Source: a virus
Virus record (IMG/VR): IMGVR_UViG_3300047557_000046
Location: 1-20,301 of that record
Length of the DNA stretch: 20,301 nt
Direction: 5' to 3' (one strand)
The notes under the pieces were generated by a model. The model had not been told where the DNA came from, did not search any database, and was given only the letters and a program-made list of their open reading frames with translations. Below, in pieces: positions 1-7,431 of this stretch; the stretch's first letter is position 1; each line of letters starts with the position of its first letter. The translations under genes were made by a program, and so were the position numbers.

Positions 1-372
1 AAATTGCCCCTAAAAAGCGGAAATTTGTTTAAAATTGTTCCAAATCTGTCATTACAAGACGGTATTCAAGCTACAAGGATGGCATTAGCTAGAACTTGGT
101 TTGATGGTTTTAAATGTCAGGATGGGATTGAGTGCTTGCGTCAGTATCAGAGGGAGTACGATGAGGATAAGAAGGTATTTAGGGATAAGCCCCGCCATGA
201 TTGGACTTCACATGGTGCGGATGCTTTCAGGATGCTTTCTGTCGCTTGGCAGGATGAGTCGCAAATTAAAGACCCTAACGCACCGATTCGTGGCATTACG
301 GTCGGACAGAACGAAGTAACCCTTGAGGAAATGTGGCGAAGCACACCAACAACTAAATATCAAAGGTATTAG
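1..372 (+). CDS. Terminase large subunit, C-terminal fragment (5' end outside window)
   Basis: This is the last 123 codons of a phage terminase large subunit, the ATP-driven motor and nuclease that cuts and packages DNA into the procapsid. The frame is open from base 1 and has no convincing start, so the gene begins upstream; the TTG at position 4 is unlikely to be the real start. The visible part belongs to the C-terminal RNase H-like nuclease domain. The motif HGADAFRM (Asp codon at 220-222) matches the final catalytic, metal-binding aspartate region common in large terminases, usually written H-x-x-D-A-x-R. The ATPase domain is not in the window. The portal gene follows after 2 nt, the usual terL-portal order. 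The identity rests on this motif plus the neighbour, so it is likely but not proven. Confidence 0.85.
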   Translation, partial: KLPLKSGNLFKIVPNLSLQDGIQATRMALARTWFDGFKCQDGIECLRQYQREYDEDKKVFRDKPRHDWTSHGADAFRMLSVAWQDESQIKDPNAPIRGITVGQNEVTLEEMWRSTPTTKYQRY

Positions 373-374
373 AT

Positions 375-2675
375 ATGAACGATACGCTAAATAAGACCTA
401 CGAGGATTGGTATAACACCATAGCCCAGTACGATAAGTCTTTTAGGGAATGGGAAGCACGAGTACCTCGGATTATTAAGCGTTATCGTGATGACAGCCGT
501 ACCCGTAACAACCCTAATGCTCGCTTTAATATCCTTTGGTCGAATGTTCAGGTCATCCGACCAGCTATCTTTGCAAGACTTCCCCGCCCCGATGTAAGCC
601 GTAGATTCCGTGACAACGACCCGATTGGGCGTGTTGCGTCAATGATGCTTGAGAGGGCTTTGGAATATGAGGTTGAGCATTACGGTGACTATCGCTCGGC
701 TATGGATAACGCAGTCCTTGACCGCCTATTGGGTGGGCGTGGTACTGCATGGGTACGGTATGAGCCACACATTGTTGCAGAGCAAAACGACCTGAACTCA
801 GGGTTAGCTGGTCAAGATGTCGGCAACGGTGTACAGATAACAGAGGATGCCGATGAAGCCGAAACGCAAGACGCTGAACTATTGGAATCGCAAGAGCGCA
901 TTGAGTATGAGTGCGCCCCAGTTGATTATGTGCATTGGCGTGACTTTGGTCATACTGTTGCTCGTACTTGGGAAGAGGTAACGGCTGTATGGCGTAAGGT
1001 CTATATGAGCCGCCAAGCATTAATTGACCGCTTTGGCGAAGAAGTTGGCAGCCGTATTCCTCTAGACACCAAGCCTGATACAGACAAATGGGCTACCAAG
1101 CAAATGGTTGCCGAACATTACCAAGCTTGTATATACGAGATTTGGGATAAAGAACAAGGCAAAGTCTTTTGGCTCAGTAAGTCTATGGGTGAAATCCTTG
1201 ACGAAAAGGATGACCCATTACAGCTTGAGGGTTTCTTCCCATGCCCCAAACCTTTATACGCTACGCTAACCACAGATAACCTTGAGCCTGTACCTGACTT
1301 TGTACTGTATCAAGACCAAGCCAAGCAATTAGATACTTTGGCTGACCGCATTGACGGCTTAGTCAACGCCTTGCGTGTGCGTGGTGTGTATGACGCTTCT
1401 GAGTCTAGCCTTGCTCGTCTATTCTCTGAGGGCGAAAACAACGCCTTGATTCCAGTCAAGAATTGGGCTGCCTTTGCTGAGAAGCAGGGAATGAGAGGTG
1501 CGATTGACCTCGTAGATTTAGCCCCGTTTGCCCAAGCCTTACAGATGGCTTATCAAGCAATGGAACAAGTCAAGGGTCAGATTTACGAGATTATGGGCAT
1601 TGCCGATATTCAGCGTGGTCAGACCGACCCCAATGAAACGCTTGGCGCACAGATTATTAAGTCCAATAATGCTTCAGGTCGCCTCAAGACCATGCAACAC
1701 GCAGTCGTGGACTTTGCGACCGAACTGCTCCGCATCAAAGCACAGATTATCTGCAAGCACTTTACAGATGACACCATCGTCAAGATTAGTGGCGCAATGC
1801 AGTTAAGCCCACAAGACCAAGCATTAATCCCACAAGCTTTGATGTTATTGAAGGATGAGCCAGCTAAGAATTTCCGCATTGAAGTTACTAGCGACTCAAT
1901 GATTTTCCAAGACGAGCAACAAGAGAAACAAGACCGTGTAGAGTTCTTGCAAGCAATGGCTGGCTTTTTACAACAGACCATTCCTGCTGCTCAAGCCACG
2001 CCTGAGATTACACCTATGCTCATGGAGATGCTCAAGTTCGGTGTAACCGCATTTAAGGCTGGTAAAGGTATGGAAGGACTCATCGATGAAACTGCCGATA
2101 ATTTTAGAAATCAGGCTAAAGCGATGGCGGGTCAGCCTAAACCACCGCCTGTTGAGATTCAGAAACTCCAGATGCAAATGCAGGCCAAGCAAGCCGAATT
2201 GCAGGCTCAGTCCCAGCTTGAAATACAGAAGTTACAAGCTCAGATTGAAGCTGAGAAGGCTAAACAGGAGTTCCAAGCCCAAGAGAACCAACTTAAATTC
2301 CAGTTGGAAGACCAGCGCAATCAGCGTGAGATTGAGTTAGAAGCTGAGTTGACTAAGATGAAAGCCGAGTTGGAAAACAACAAAGATATTCTTTTGGCTT
2401 ATCTCGACAATAGCACTAAAATTGAAACTGCTCGTATTTCTCAGGGGCTTACTGACGGTTCTGATGCGTACATTGAAACCGCAGGACAGGCTAAGATTAT
2501 GCAAGACCAAATGGGGTATCCAAATATGGCAAACCATCCGCTACAACCTATCATTGAAAATATGCAGAACAGCAACAATCAGATGGCACAGGTGTTAGCT
2601 GCCTTGATTGATAAGTTAAGCCAACCTAAGCAAGTTATTCGTGACGAAAACGGTAAGATTATTGGGGTTCAGTAA
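375..2675 (+). CDS. Portal protein, P22-like
   Basis: This 766-aa protein is the probable portal, the dodecameric ring at one capsid vertex through which DNA enters and leaves. The N-terminal region (about residues 38-130) has an Arg/Asn/Pro-rich stretch with RFNILWSNVQVIRPAIFAR, typical of P22-type portals. A second family-like motif lies at about residues 402-421 (YEIMGIADIQRGQTDPNET). Residues about 592-672 form a long Gln/Glu/Lys-rich coiled coil, comparable to the C-terminal helical barrel of the P22 portal (725 aa); that correspondence is inference. The ATG has an AAAGG site at 362-366 with 8 nt spacing. The gene follows the terminase, and its TAA stop shares one base with the next ATG. 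I am confident of portal and less sure of the exact subfamily. Confidence 0.9.
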   Translation: MNDTLNKTYEDWYNTIAQYDKSFREWEARVPRIIKRYRDDSRTRNNPNARFNILWSNVQVIRPAIFARLPRPDVSRRFRDNDPIGRVASMMLERALEYEVEHYGDYRSAMDNAVLDRLLGGRGTAWVRYEPHIVAEQNDLNSGLAGQDVGNGVQITEDADEAETQDAELLESQERIEYECAPVDYVHWRDFGHTVARTWEEVTAVWRKVYMSRQALIDRFGEEVGSRIPLDTKPDTDKWATKQMVAEHYQACIYEIWDKEQGKVFWLSKSMGEILDEKDDPLQLEGFFPCPKPLYATLTTDNLEPVPDFVLYQDQAKQLDTLADRIDGLVNALRVRGVYDASESSLARLFSEGENNALIPVKNWAAFAEKQGMRGAIDLVDLAPFAQALQMAYQAMEQVKGQIYEIMGIADIQRGQTDPNETLGAQIIKSNNASGRLKTMQHAVVDFATELLRIKAQIICKHFTDDTIVKISGAMQLSPQDQALIPQALMLLKDEPAKNFRIEVTSDSMIFQDEQQEKQDRVEFLQAMAGFLQQTIPAAQATPEITPMLMEMLKFGVTAFKAGKGMEGLIDETADNFRNQAKAMAGQPKPPPVEIQKLQMQMQAKQAELQAQSQLEIQKLQAQIEAEKAKQEFQAQENQLKFQLEDQRNQREIELEAELTKMKAELENNKDILLAYLDNSTKIETARISQGLTDGSDAYIETAGQAKIMQDQMGYPNMANHPLQPIIENMQNSNNQMAQVLAALIDKLSQPKQVIRDENGKIIGVQ

Positions 2676-3073
2676 TGGCTTTAACCTACTCCAATGCTGT
2701 CCGTAGCGCACAAAATAATGCGTTAATTACCTTTGCGGGTACTAACGCCATTATTCATTTGTATGCGGGTACGCCACCAGCTAACGCAAATACGGCAATC
2801 ACCACACAGACATTGTTGGTAAGCCTGCCGATTGTGGGTGCTTTTGGTACAGATAGCAATGGAGTATTGACTCTTAATTCAGTTACCGCCACTAGCGCAA
2901 CAAACGGTGGCACAGCGTCATTTTTCCGCATCACCAAATCAGATGGTACAACCGTTGTAATGGATGGAAGTATCGGAACATCGGGGGCTGATTTAATCCT
3001 TAACACGACAACCATTGTTGCCCTGCAAACTGTTTCCATTACTTCAGGCACGATTATTAGGAACAACCAATAA
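2675..3073 (+). CDS. Small phage protein of unknown function, possibly virion-associated
   Basis: This 132-aa protein is rich in Ala, Thr, Asn and Ile and lacks long charged helices, a composition typical of beta-rich virion proteins. It opens with LTYSNAVRSAQNNAL and has an inner segment FFRITKSDGTTVVMDGSIG that reads like alternating beta strands and turns. I know similar short phage proteins next to tail-fibre genes but cannot name a function. There is no signal peptide, membrane helix or enzymatic motif. Its ATG overlaps the portal stop in TAATG and has no strong Shine-Dalgarno sequence, so translation is probably coupled to the portal. It ends in another TAATG overlap with the fibre gene, which suggests a product related to the fibre. 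That link is inference. Confidence 0.7.
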   Translation: MALTYSNAVRSAQNNALITFAGTNAIIHLYAGTPPANANTAITTQTLLVSLPIVGAFGTDSNGVLTLNSVTATSATNGGTASFFRITKSDGTTVVMDGSIGTSGADLILNTTTIVALQTVSITSGTIIRNNQ

Positions 3074-5637
3074 TGGCTATAACCGTCAAACACACTAAAG
3101 TTAGCACCGTACCTGATAGCGCAGATACAAGCTTAGTACGCCCATCGGATTGGAACGCAGACCATACCTTAACTGGCTTGGGTACGATGGCAGAACAAGA
3201 TGCCAACAATGTCAATATTACGGGCGGGTCTATTAGCGGTGCTACGGTATCGGGTTACATCCCAACGACCGAAAAGGGTGCAAACAACGGTGTAGCTACG
3301 CTTGATGCTGGCGGTAAAGTACCAACTAGCCAAATCCCATTACAGGGTGACTTGAACTATCAAGGCACATGGAACGCTAGTACAAACAGCCCGACCTTGA
3401 CCTCAAGCGTAGGAACTAAGGGTTATTACTATGTGGTGGATGTAGCGGGTACAACCAACCTCAATGGCATTACCGATTGGCAGATTGGTGACTGGGCTAT
3501 TTTTAATGGCACGGTATGGCAAAAAGTAGATAACACCGATGCTGTAACTAGCGTAAACGGTCAGGTTGGAGCGGTCGTATTAACCACAACCAATATCGCT
3601 GAAGGCACAAACGAATACTTTACTCAGGCTCGTGCTAGACAATCCATCAGCGCAGGCACGGGCATTTCTTACGATAATGGCACGGGCGTAGTTACAAATG
3701 CTGCACCTGACCAAACCGTAGGACTGACTGCGGGTACAGGTATCTCGGTATCAGGTACATACCCTAACTTCACTATTACAAATACCAGCCCATCAAGCGG
3801 TGGGGATGTGGTTGGCCCAGCATCGGCTACGGATAACGCCATTACTCGATTTGATTTAACGACTGGCAAACTAATTCAGAACTCAACCGTAACCCTTGAT
3901 GACAATGGCAACATCATTAATGCCAATTCTGTCGGGTTGGATACAACTCCAGCAACCGTACCAACAGCCGTAGGAACAATGTCTTGGGATGATGGCGATG
4001 GAGTGCCAACAGTCCAATTAAAAGGCGGCAATGTCAATCTGCAAGTCGGCACACAAGAATACGCACGGGTTTATAACGATAGCGGTACGACCCTAACCAA
4101 AGGTCAAGCGGTCTATATTTCAGGCGCACAAGGTAACCGTGTAGCCGTAAAACTAGCTAGGGCTGATGTAGAGGCTACCTCGTTTGGCACAATCGGCTTA
4201 GTCGCTGAAACCATGACGGCTGGTGCTGAAGGTTTTATTATCGTATCGGGTGCGCTTTACAAGCTAAATACCACAGGTTTGACTGCTGGTGCAACTGTCT
4301 ATGTATCGCCAACCACGGCTGGTGCAGTAACAACCACCAAGCCACAAGCCCCTGACCAGTTAGTAGTTGTCGGTTGGGTGGAGCGTGTAGATAACATCGT
4401 AGGCTCTATTTATGTCAAGATTGACAATGGTTACGAATTAGACGAATTACACGATGTACGCATTACTAGCCCACAAAGCGGTAATGTCCTGATTTATGAC
4501 GCAACTACAAGTCCTATTGGTGTATGGAAGAACGCAAACCTAACAGACGGAACAGGCATCTCAATCACCGAAGGGGCGGGTTCAGTCACAGTAACGAATA
4601 CTGGTGTTACCGCTCTCTCTGCTGGTACAGGCATATCCGTATCGGGTTCGACTGGTAGCGTAACAGTAACCAACTCTGCACCTGACCAAGTAGTTAGCTT
4701 AACCGCAGGTACAGGAATTAGCACAAGCGGTACATACCCAAGCTTTACGATTACTAACTCTGCGCCAGACCAGACTGTAAGCCTTACGGGTGCTGGAACG
4801 ACCACAATTAGTGGTACTTACCCAAACTTTACAATTACCAGTAACGACCAATACACAGGTACGGTAACTTCAGTAAGTGGCTCAGCCCCGATTGCATCAA
4901 GCGGTGGTAACACCCCAACCATTAGCATTACTCAGGCTACATCATCGACTGATGGATATTTATCTAGCACCGATTGGAACACCTTTAACAATAAACAGCC
5001 TGCTGGCACTTATGTGACATCTGTAGGGGCTACAAGCCCTGTAACCAGCACAGGCGGTACAACTCCTACGATTGCTATGCCAGCCGCCAATGGAAGCACC
5101 AACGGCTATCTAACAAGCACCGATTGGACTACCTTTAACAGCAAAGGTAATGGTACGGTTACTAGCGTAGGTGGCACAGGAACGGTCAACGGCATTACTT
5201 TGACTGGAACGGTCACATCAAGCGGGAACTTAACTCTTGGTGGCACTTTGTCAGGCGTGAACTTGACCACCCAAGTAACTGGCACATTGCCTATTGCTAA
5301 TGGTGGTACGGGACAAACAACCGCTTCTGCTGCTTTTGATGCGCTAAACCCAATGACCACTTTGGGCGACATTATTTACGAAGAAACAGGTGGAACTGCT
5401 GCTCGTTTAGGGATTGGCACTACTGGTCAGGTATTGACTGTATCAGGTGGTAAGCCAGCATGGGGCGCAGCCGCAAGTAGTAACATTACCGCTAATGGAT
5501 TGTGGGAAAACTCCGCAACCATCTCAGCGAACTATACGATTGGTTCAGGCAATAACGCAGTATCGGCTGGCCCAATTACCGTATCGACTGGGATAACTGT
5601 AACCGTGCCTACTGGCTCAACTTGGACTGTTGTGTGA
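3073..5637 (+). CDS. Large mosaic tail fibre protein
   Basis: This 854-aa protein is a probable tail fibre for host recognition. The N-terminal part (ITVKHTKV, then LVRPSDWNADHTLTG) matches a common fibre start that I take as the virion-attachment end. Next comes a QGTWNASTNSPTL / GDWAIFNGTVWQKVDN module. A beta-rich domain at about residues 332-470 runs from EYARVYNDSGTTLTKGQAVY to DNGYELDELHDVRI, a module common in environmental phage fibres. Three copies of a 27-residue repeat based on GTYPNFTIT occur, with two half-copies between them. Low-complexity Gly/Thr/Ser segments (LTSTDWTTFNSK, LPIANGGTGQTTASAAF) lead to a C-terminal module, residues 812-854, shared with the fibre at 18393. Starts in a TAATG overlap with AGGAA at 3059-3063. 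No enzymatic motif was seen. It lies between portal and scaffold, an unusual place for a fibre. Confidence 0.85.
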   Translation: MAITVKHTKVSTVPDSADTSLVRPSDWNADHTLTGLGTMAEQDANNVNITGGSISGATVSGYIPTTEKGANNGVATLDAGGKVPTSQIPLQGDLNYQGTWNASTNSPTLTSSVGTKGYYYVVDVAGTTNLNGITDWQIGDWAIFNGTVWQKVDNTDAVTSVNGQVGAVVLTTTNIAEGTNEYFTQARARQSISAGTGISYDNGTGVVTNAAPDQTVGLTAGTGISVSGTYPNFTITNTSPSSGGDVVGPASATDNAITRFDLTTGKLIQNSTVTLDDNGNIINANSVGLDTTPATVPTAVGTMSWDDGDGVPTVQLKGGNVNLQVGTQEYARVYNDSGTTLTKGQAVYISGAQGNRVAVKLARADVEATSFGTIGLVAETMTAGAEGFIIVSGALYKLNTTGLTAGATVYVSPTTAGAVTTTKPQAPDQLVVVGWVERVDNIVGSIYVKIDNGYELDELHDVRITSPQSGNVLIYDATTSPIGVWKNANLTDGTGISITEGAGSVTVTNTGVTALSAGTGISVSGSTGSVTVTNSAPDQVVSLTAGTGISTSGTYPSFTITNSAPDQTVSLTGAGTTTISGTYPNFTITSNDQYTGTVTSVSGSAPIASSGGNTPTISITQATSSTDGYLSSTDWNTFNNKQPAGTYVTSVGATSPVTSTGGTTPTIAMPAANGSTNGYLTSTDWTTFNSKGNGTVTSVGGTGTVNGITLTGTVTSSGNLTLGGTLSGVNLTTQVTGTLPIANGGTGQTTASAAFDALNPMTTLGDIIYEETGGTAARLGIGTTGQVLTVSGGKPAWGAAASSNITANGLWENSATISANYTIGSGNNAVSAGPITVSTGITVTVPTGSTWTVV
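3703..3783 (+). repeat. Fibre repeat, copy 1 (27 codons)
   Basis: First copy of an in-frame 27-codon repeat in the large fibre, beginning APDQTVGLTAGTGIS and ending GTYPNFTITN. It is 975 nt upstream of copy 2. The copies are similar in protein but differ in DNA, so they are old duplications under protein-level selection, not recent tandem repeats. Confidence 0.85.
4678..4758 (+). repeat. Fibre repeat, copy 2 (27 codons)
   Basis: Second copy, beginning APDQVVSLTAGTGIS and ending GTYPSFTITN. It is separated from copy 3 by a single Ser codon, so copies 2 and 3 form a near-perfect tandem. Half-repeats with GTGIS and SVTVTN lie just upstream (about 4549-4674). Confidence 0.85.
4762..4842 (+). repeat. 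Fibre repeat, copy 3 (27 codons)
   Basis: Third copy, beginning APDQTVSLTGAGTTT and ending GTYPNFTITS. It has drifted in the middle (GAGTTTIS in place of AGTGISVS) but keeps the APDQ start and the GTYPNFTIT end. It probably adds one beta repeat to the fibre shaft. Confidence 0.8.
5506..5634 (+). other. C-terminal fibre module shared with the fibre at 18393
   Basis: These are the last 43 codons of the large fibre, from ENSATISANYT to TGSTWTVV. By hand alignment 28 of 43 residues are identical, without gaps, to the last 43 residues of the second fibre (18984-19112). The most constant parts are SAGPIT and TGSTWTVV. This is probably a terminal beta-structured tip or trimerisation element; that role is inference. 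Confidence 0.85.
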
Positions 5638-6161
5638 CGACACCCGCATTTCAACTAGACGCATTTCAGCCTAACGCCTTTCAGACGCTAGTCGTTGAGG
5701 GCGTAATTAACGCTACCGACAATAACGACTTAGGCATATTCTTAGGCGAAGTATCTGGTGGTGAGGGTATTGATACCCATGACGGCTTTACCCCTGAAGA
5801 AATCCGCAGGGCTAGAAAGCTTGACGCTAAGATTCGGGCTAAACAAGCCGCCCTGTACAAAGCACAGGAAGAAGCCAAGAAACGCAGGAAGCAACAAATC
5901 AAAGATTTAGTTGACCCACCTGTTGCAAAAGCAAAACGAAATAAACTACAATCTATTCAAGAGGTTAAGGCTGATATACCGTCAGTCGATACTACAGAAC
6001 TAGAGCAGTCTATCGCCTACCTTGAGAACCAACGCAGTAAGTTATTAAGGGCGGTAGATTTAAGAAAGCAACAAGCTTATATACAAGCTCAGTTAGCGAT
6101 TCTCGAAGCCCAACGACAAGCTGAATTGGATGACGAAGAATCACTACTGATGCTTTTATGA
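5634..6161 (+). CDS. Coiled-coil phage protein with N-terminal AFQ triplet repeat
   Basis: I place the start at the GTG at 5634, whose last two bases open the TGA stop of the fibre gene (GTGA overlap). A TTG at 5622 would add only four residues (LDCC) and looks less likely. The 175-aa product begins TTPAFQLDAFQPNAFQT, three spaced AFQ units, a pattern I know from small phage structural proteins. From about residue 58 it is highly charged and helical, rich in Lys, Glu, Gln and Arg, with two probable coiled-coil segments ending near ILEAQRQAELDDEESLLML. No catalytic motif is visible. Its place after the fibre, and its coupled start, suggest an accessory structural or assembly protein. No strong ribosome site precedes the GTG, so translation probably depends on coupling. 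Confidence 0.7.
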   Translation: MTTPAFQLDAFQPNAFQTLVVEGVINATDNNDLGIFLGEVSGGEGIDTHDGFTPEEIRRARKLDAKIRAKQAALYKAQEEAKKRRKQQIKDLVDPPVAKAKRNKLQSIQEVKADIPSVDTTELEQSIAYLENQRSKLLRAVDLRKQQAYIQAQLAILEAQRQAELDDEESLLMLL

Positions 6162-7051
6162 CACCGTACACCCAGTACCAAAAAGGGCTTGATTTACTAC
6201 ACTTAGGACACTACCAGTCGGGCTTCCGATTGTATGAGTTTCGCTGGCACAAAAAAACCCGTGAAGCAACTGGCGAACAATGGGAAAAGCTAATAAAAGC
6301 ACCAAAATGGGATGGTGAACGCCTATACGGTAAACACATCACCGTGCAGATGGAACAAGGCTTTGGCGACATAATCCAGTTTGCTCGCTTTTTACCCATG
6401 CTAAAGGCTTGGGGTGCAAGGGAAGTGTCTGTCATGTGCCACCGTTCTATGCTCCAGTTACTAGGGCAGATGGACTGTATTGACACCTTGTCTTGTATAA
6501 GAGATGAGGGTAGACCGCTAGAGGCTGATTATTGGATTGGCAGTATGAGTTTGCCATTCTTTGCCCTACACTCACCTTTGTATGTGCGTCAGTCATACCC
6601 AATTAGCAAAGAGAAAATAGTAGGCGCAGAGGGCTATTTAAACGCTATTCCAAGCGGTATTGAGCGCAAGGTAGGGGTCAACTGGCACGCAAGCGGTGGC
6701 CCACTCCATTATGTCAAATCTGTGGATGTCAATTTTTTGCGGGAAGCTTTAGGTAGTAACTGTTATTCCCTAAACCTTAGCAATGACGATATTTTTGTGC
6801 CTTTGCCACAAGACGGCTGGAAAGAAAACTTTTATAAGACTGCTTGCCACATGAAGTCCATGAAAGCGGTGGTTGCTCCTGATACAGCTACGGCTCACCT
6901 TGCTGGTGCATTAGGGGTCAAATGTTTCTTACTATTGCCTGACGATGAATACATCTGTTGGCGATGGAAAAACGGGGTGTGGTACGACTCAATCGTGCCA
7001 TTGCGTAAACAAGACTGGCAAAAATTGCCGTTTTTATTGGAGAAGCTATGA
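6158..7051 (+). CDS. TPR/glycosyltransferase-like protein (GT9/GT-B type)
   Basis: This 297-aa protein resembles the C-terminal part of bacterial TPR-glycosyltransferase proteins. The first 30 residues (YQKGLDLLHLGHYQSGFRLY, then EFRW) look like a single TPR-type helical pair. WDGERLYGK and MEQGFGDIIQFARFLP (about residues 65-80) match the family's conserved W-x-G-x-x-L and EQGFGD-x-IQFARY-x-P motifs. Near the C-terminus, APDTATAHLAGALGV (240-254) corresponds to the GT-B sugar-nucleotide binding loop, and WRWKNGVWYDS resembles the WRW...SPWYPS segment. It probably transfers a sugar, but donor and acceptor cannot be read from sequence. Candidates are host surface polysaccharide or the phage's own fibre. 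No signal peptide or membrane helix. The start overlaps the previous stop (ATGA) and the end overlaps the next start (ATGA). A catalytically inactive relative is possible. Confidence 0.8.
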   Translation: MTPYTQYQKGLDLLHLGHYQSGFRLYEFRWHKKTREATGEQWEKLIKAPKWDGERLYGKHITVQMEQGFGDIIQFARFLPMLKAWGAREVSVMCHRSMLQLLGQMDCIDTLSCIRDEGRPLEADYWIGSMSLPFFALHSPLYVRQSYPISKEKIVGAEGYLNAIPSGIERKVGVNWHASGGPLHYVKSVDVNFLREALGSNCYSLNLSNDDIFVPLPQDGWKENFYKTACHMKSMKAVVAPDTATAHLAGALGVKCFLLLPDDEYICWRWKNGVWYDSIVPLRKQDWQKLPFLLEKL

Positions 7052-7422
7052 TTTGCCCTAAATGTGGCTATTCTGAAGGCAACCATGTCGTTGCCAAAAC
7101 TGATAAAGAAAAGTATTTAGAGTTTTGGGGGTTTACCCTAGGCACACCCGAAGCCGAGGAAGCTTGGCGATTAAAACAAGAAATGACCGCACGGGAAACC
7201 CCTATGGTGATGTCAGACATTGAAGGCTATGTATCTCAAGTTGATGGCACATGGATTAAAAGCCGTAGCCACCACAGAGAACACCTTAAACAGCATCGCA
7301 TGATTGAGCTTGGCAATGATGTACCGCTACAGCACAAGCCTGTGGAATTAAGCCGCAAAGACCAAGAAACCCGTAAACGCAAGATTGCCGAACTTGCTTA
7401 CGCCAAACTAAACTATCGTTAA
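7048..7422 (+). CDS. Small conserved phage protein with N-terminal CxxC motif
   Basis: This 124-aa protein starts with MICPKCGYSEGNH, a CxxC pair of the kind found in zinc ribbons. No second CxxC follows, so any metal site would need other ligands, such as the histidines, or a partner. The middle contains IEGYVSQVDGTWIKSRSHHR followed by EHLKQHRMIELGND; the SRS-x-HR-x-HLK...E-x-GN pattern is familiar from small uncharacterised phage proteins. The C-terminus is basic and helical. No function can be assigned. The ATG overlaps the stop of the glycosyltransferase gene (ATGA). It ends 9 nt before the scaffold start and closes the coupled cassette. Confidence 0.7.
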   Translation: MICPKCGYSEGNHVVAKTDKEKYLEFWGFTLGTPEAEEAWRLKQEMTARETPMVMSDIEGYVSQVDGTWIKSRSHHREHLKQHRMIELGNDVPLQHKPVELSRKDQETRKRKIAELAYAKLNYR

Positions 7423-7431
7423 GGAGCAATC

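Noticed and set aside
1-63. TTG at position 4 as a real start for the first gene
   Set aside because: The frame is open to the window edge and the protein is clearly the end of a longer terminase, so it is a partial gene and not a 122-aa protein.
3703-4842. Possible CRISPR-like or tandem DNA repeat array
   Set aside because: The repeats are in-frame protein repeats with diverged DNA and irregular spacing, and no cas genes are near.
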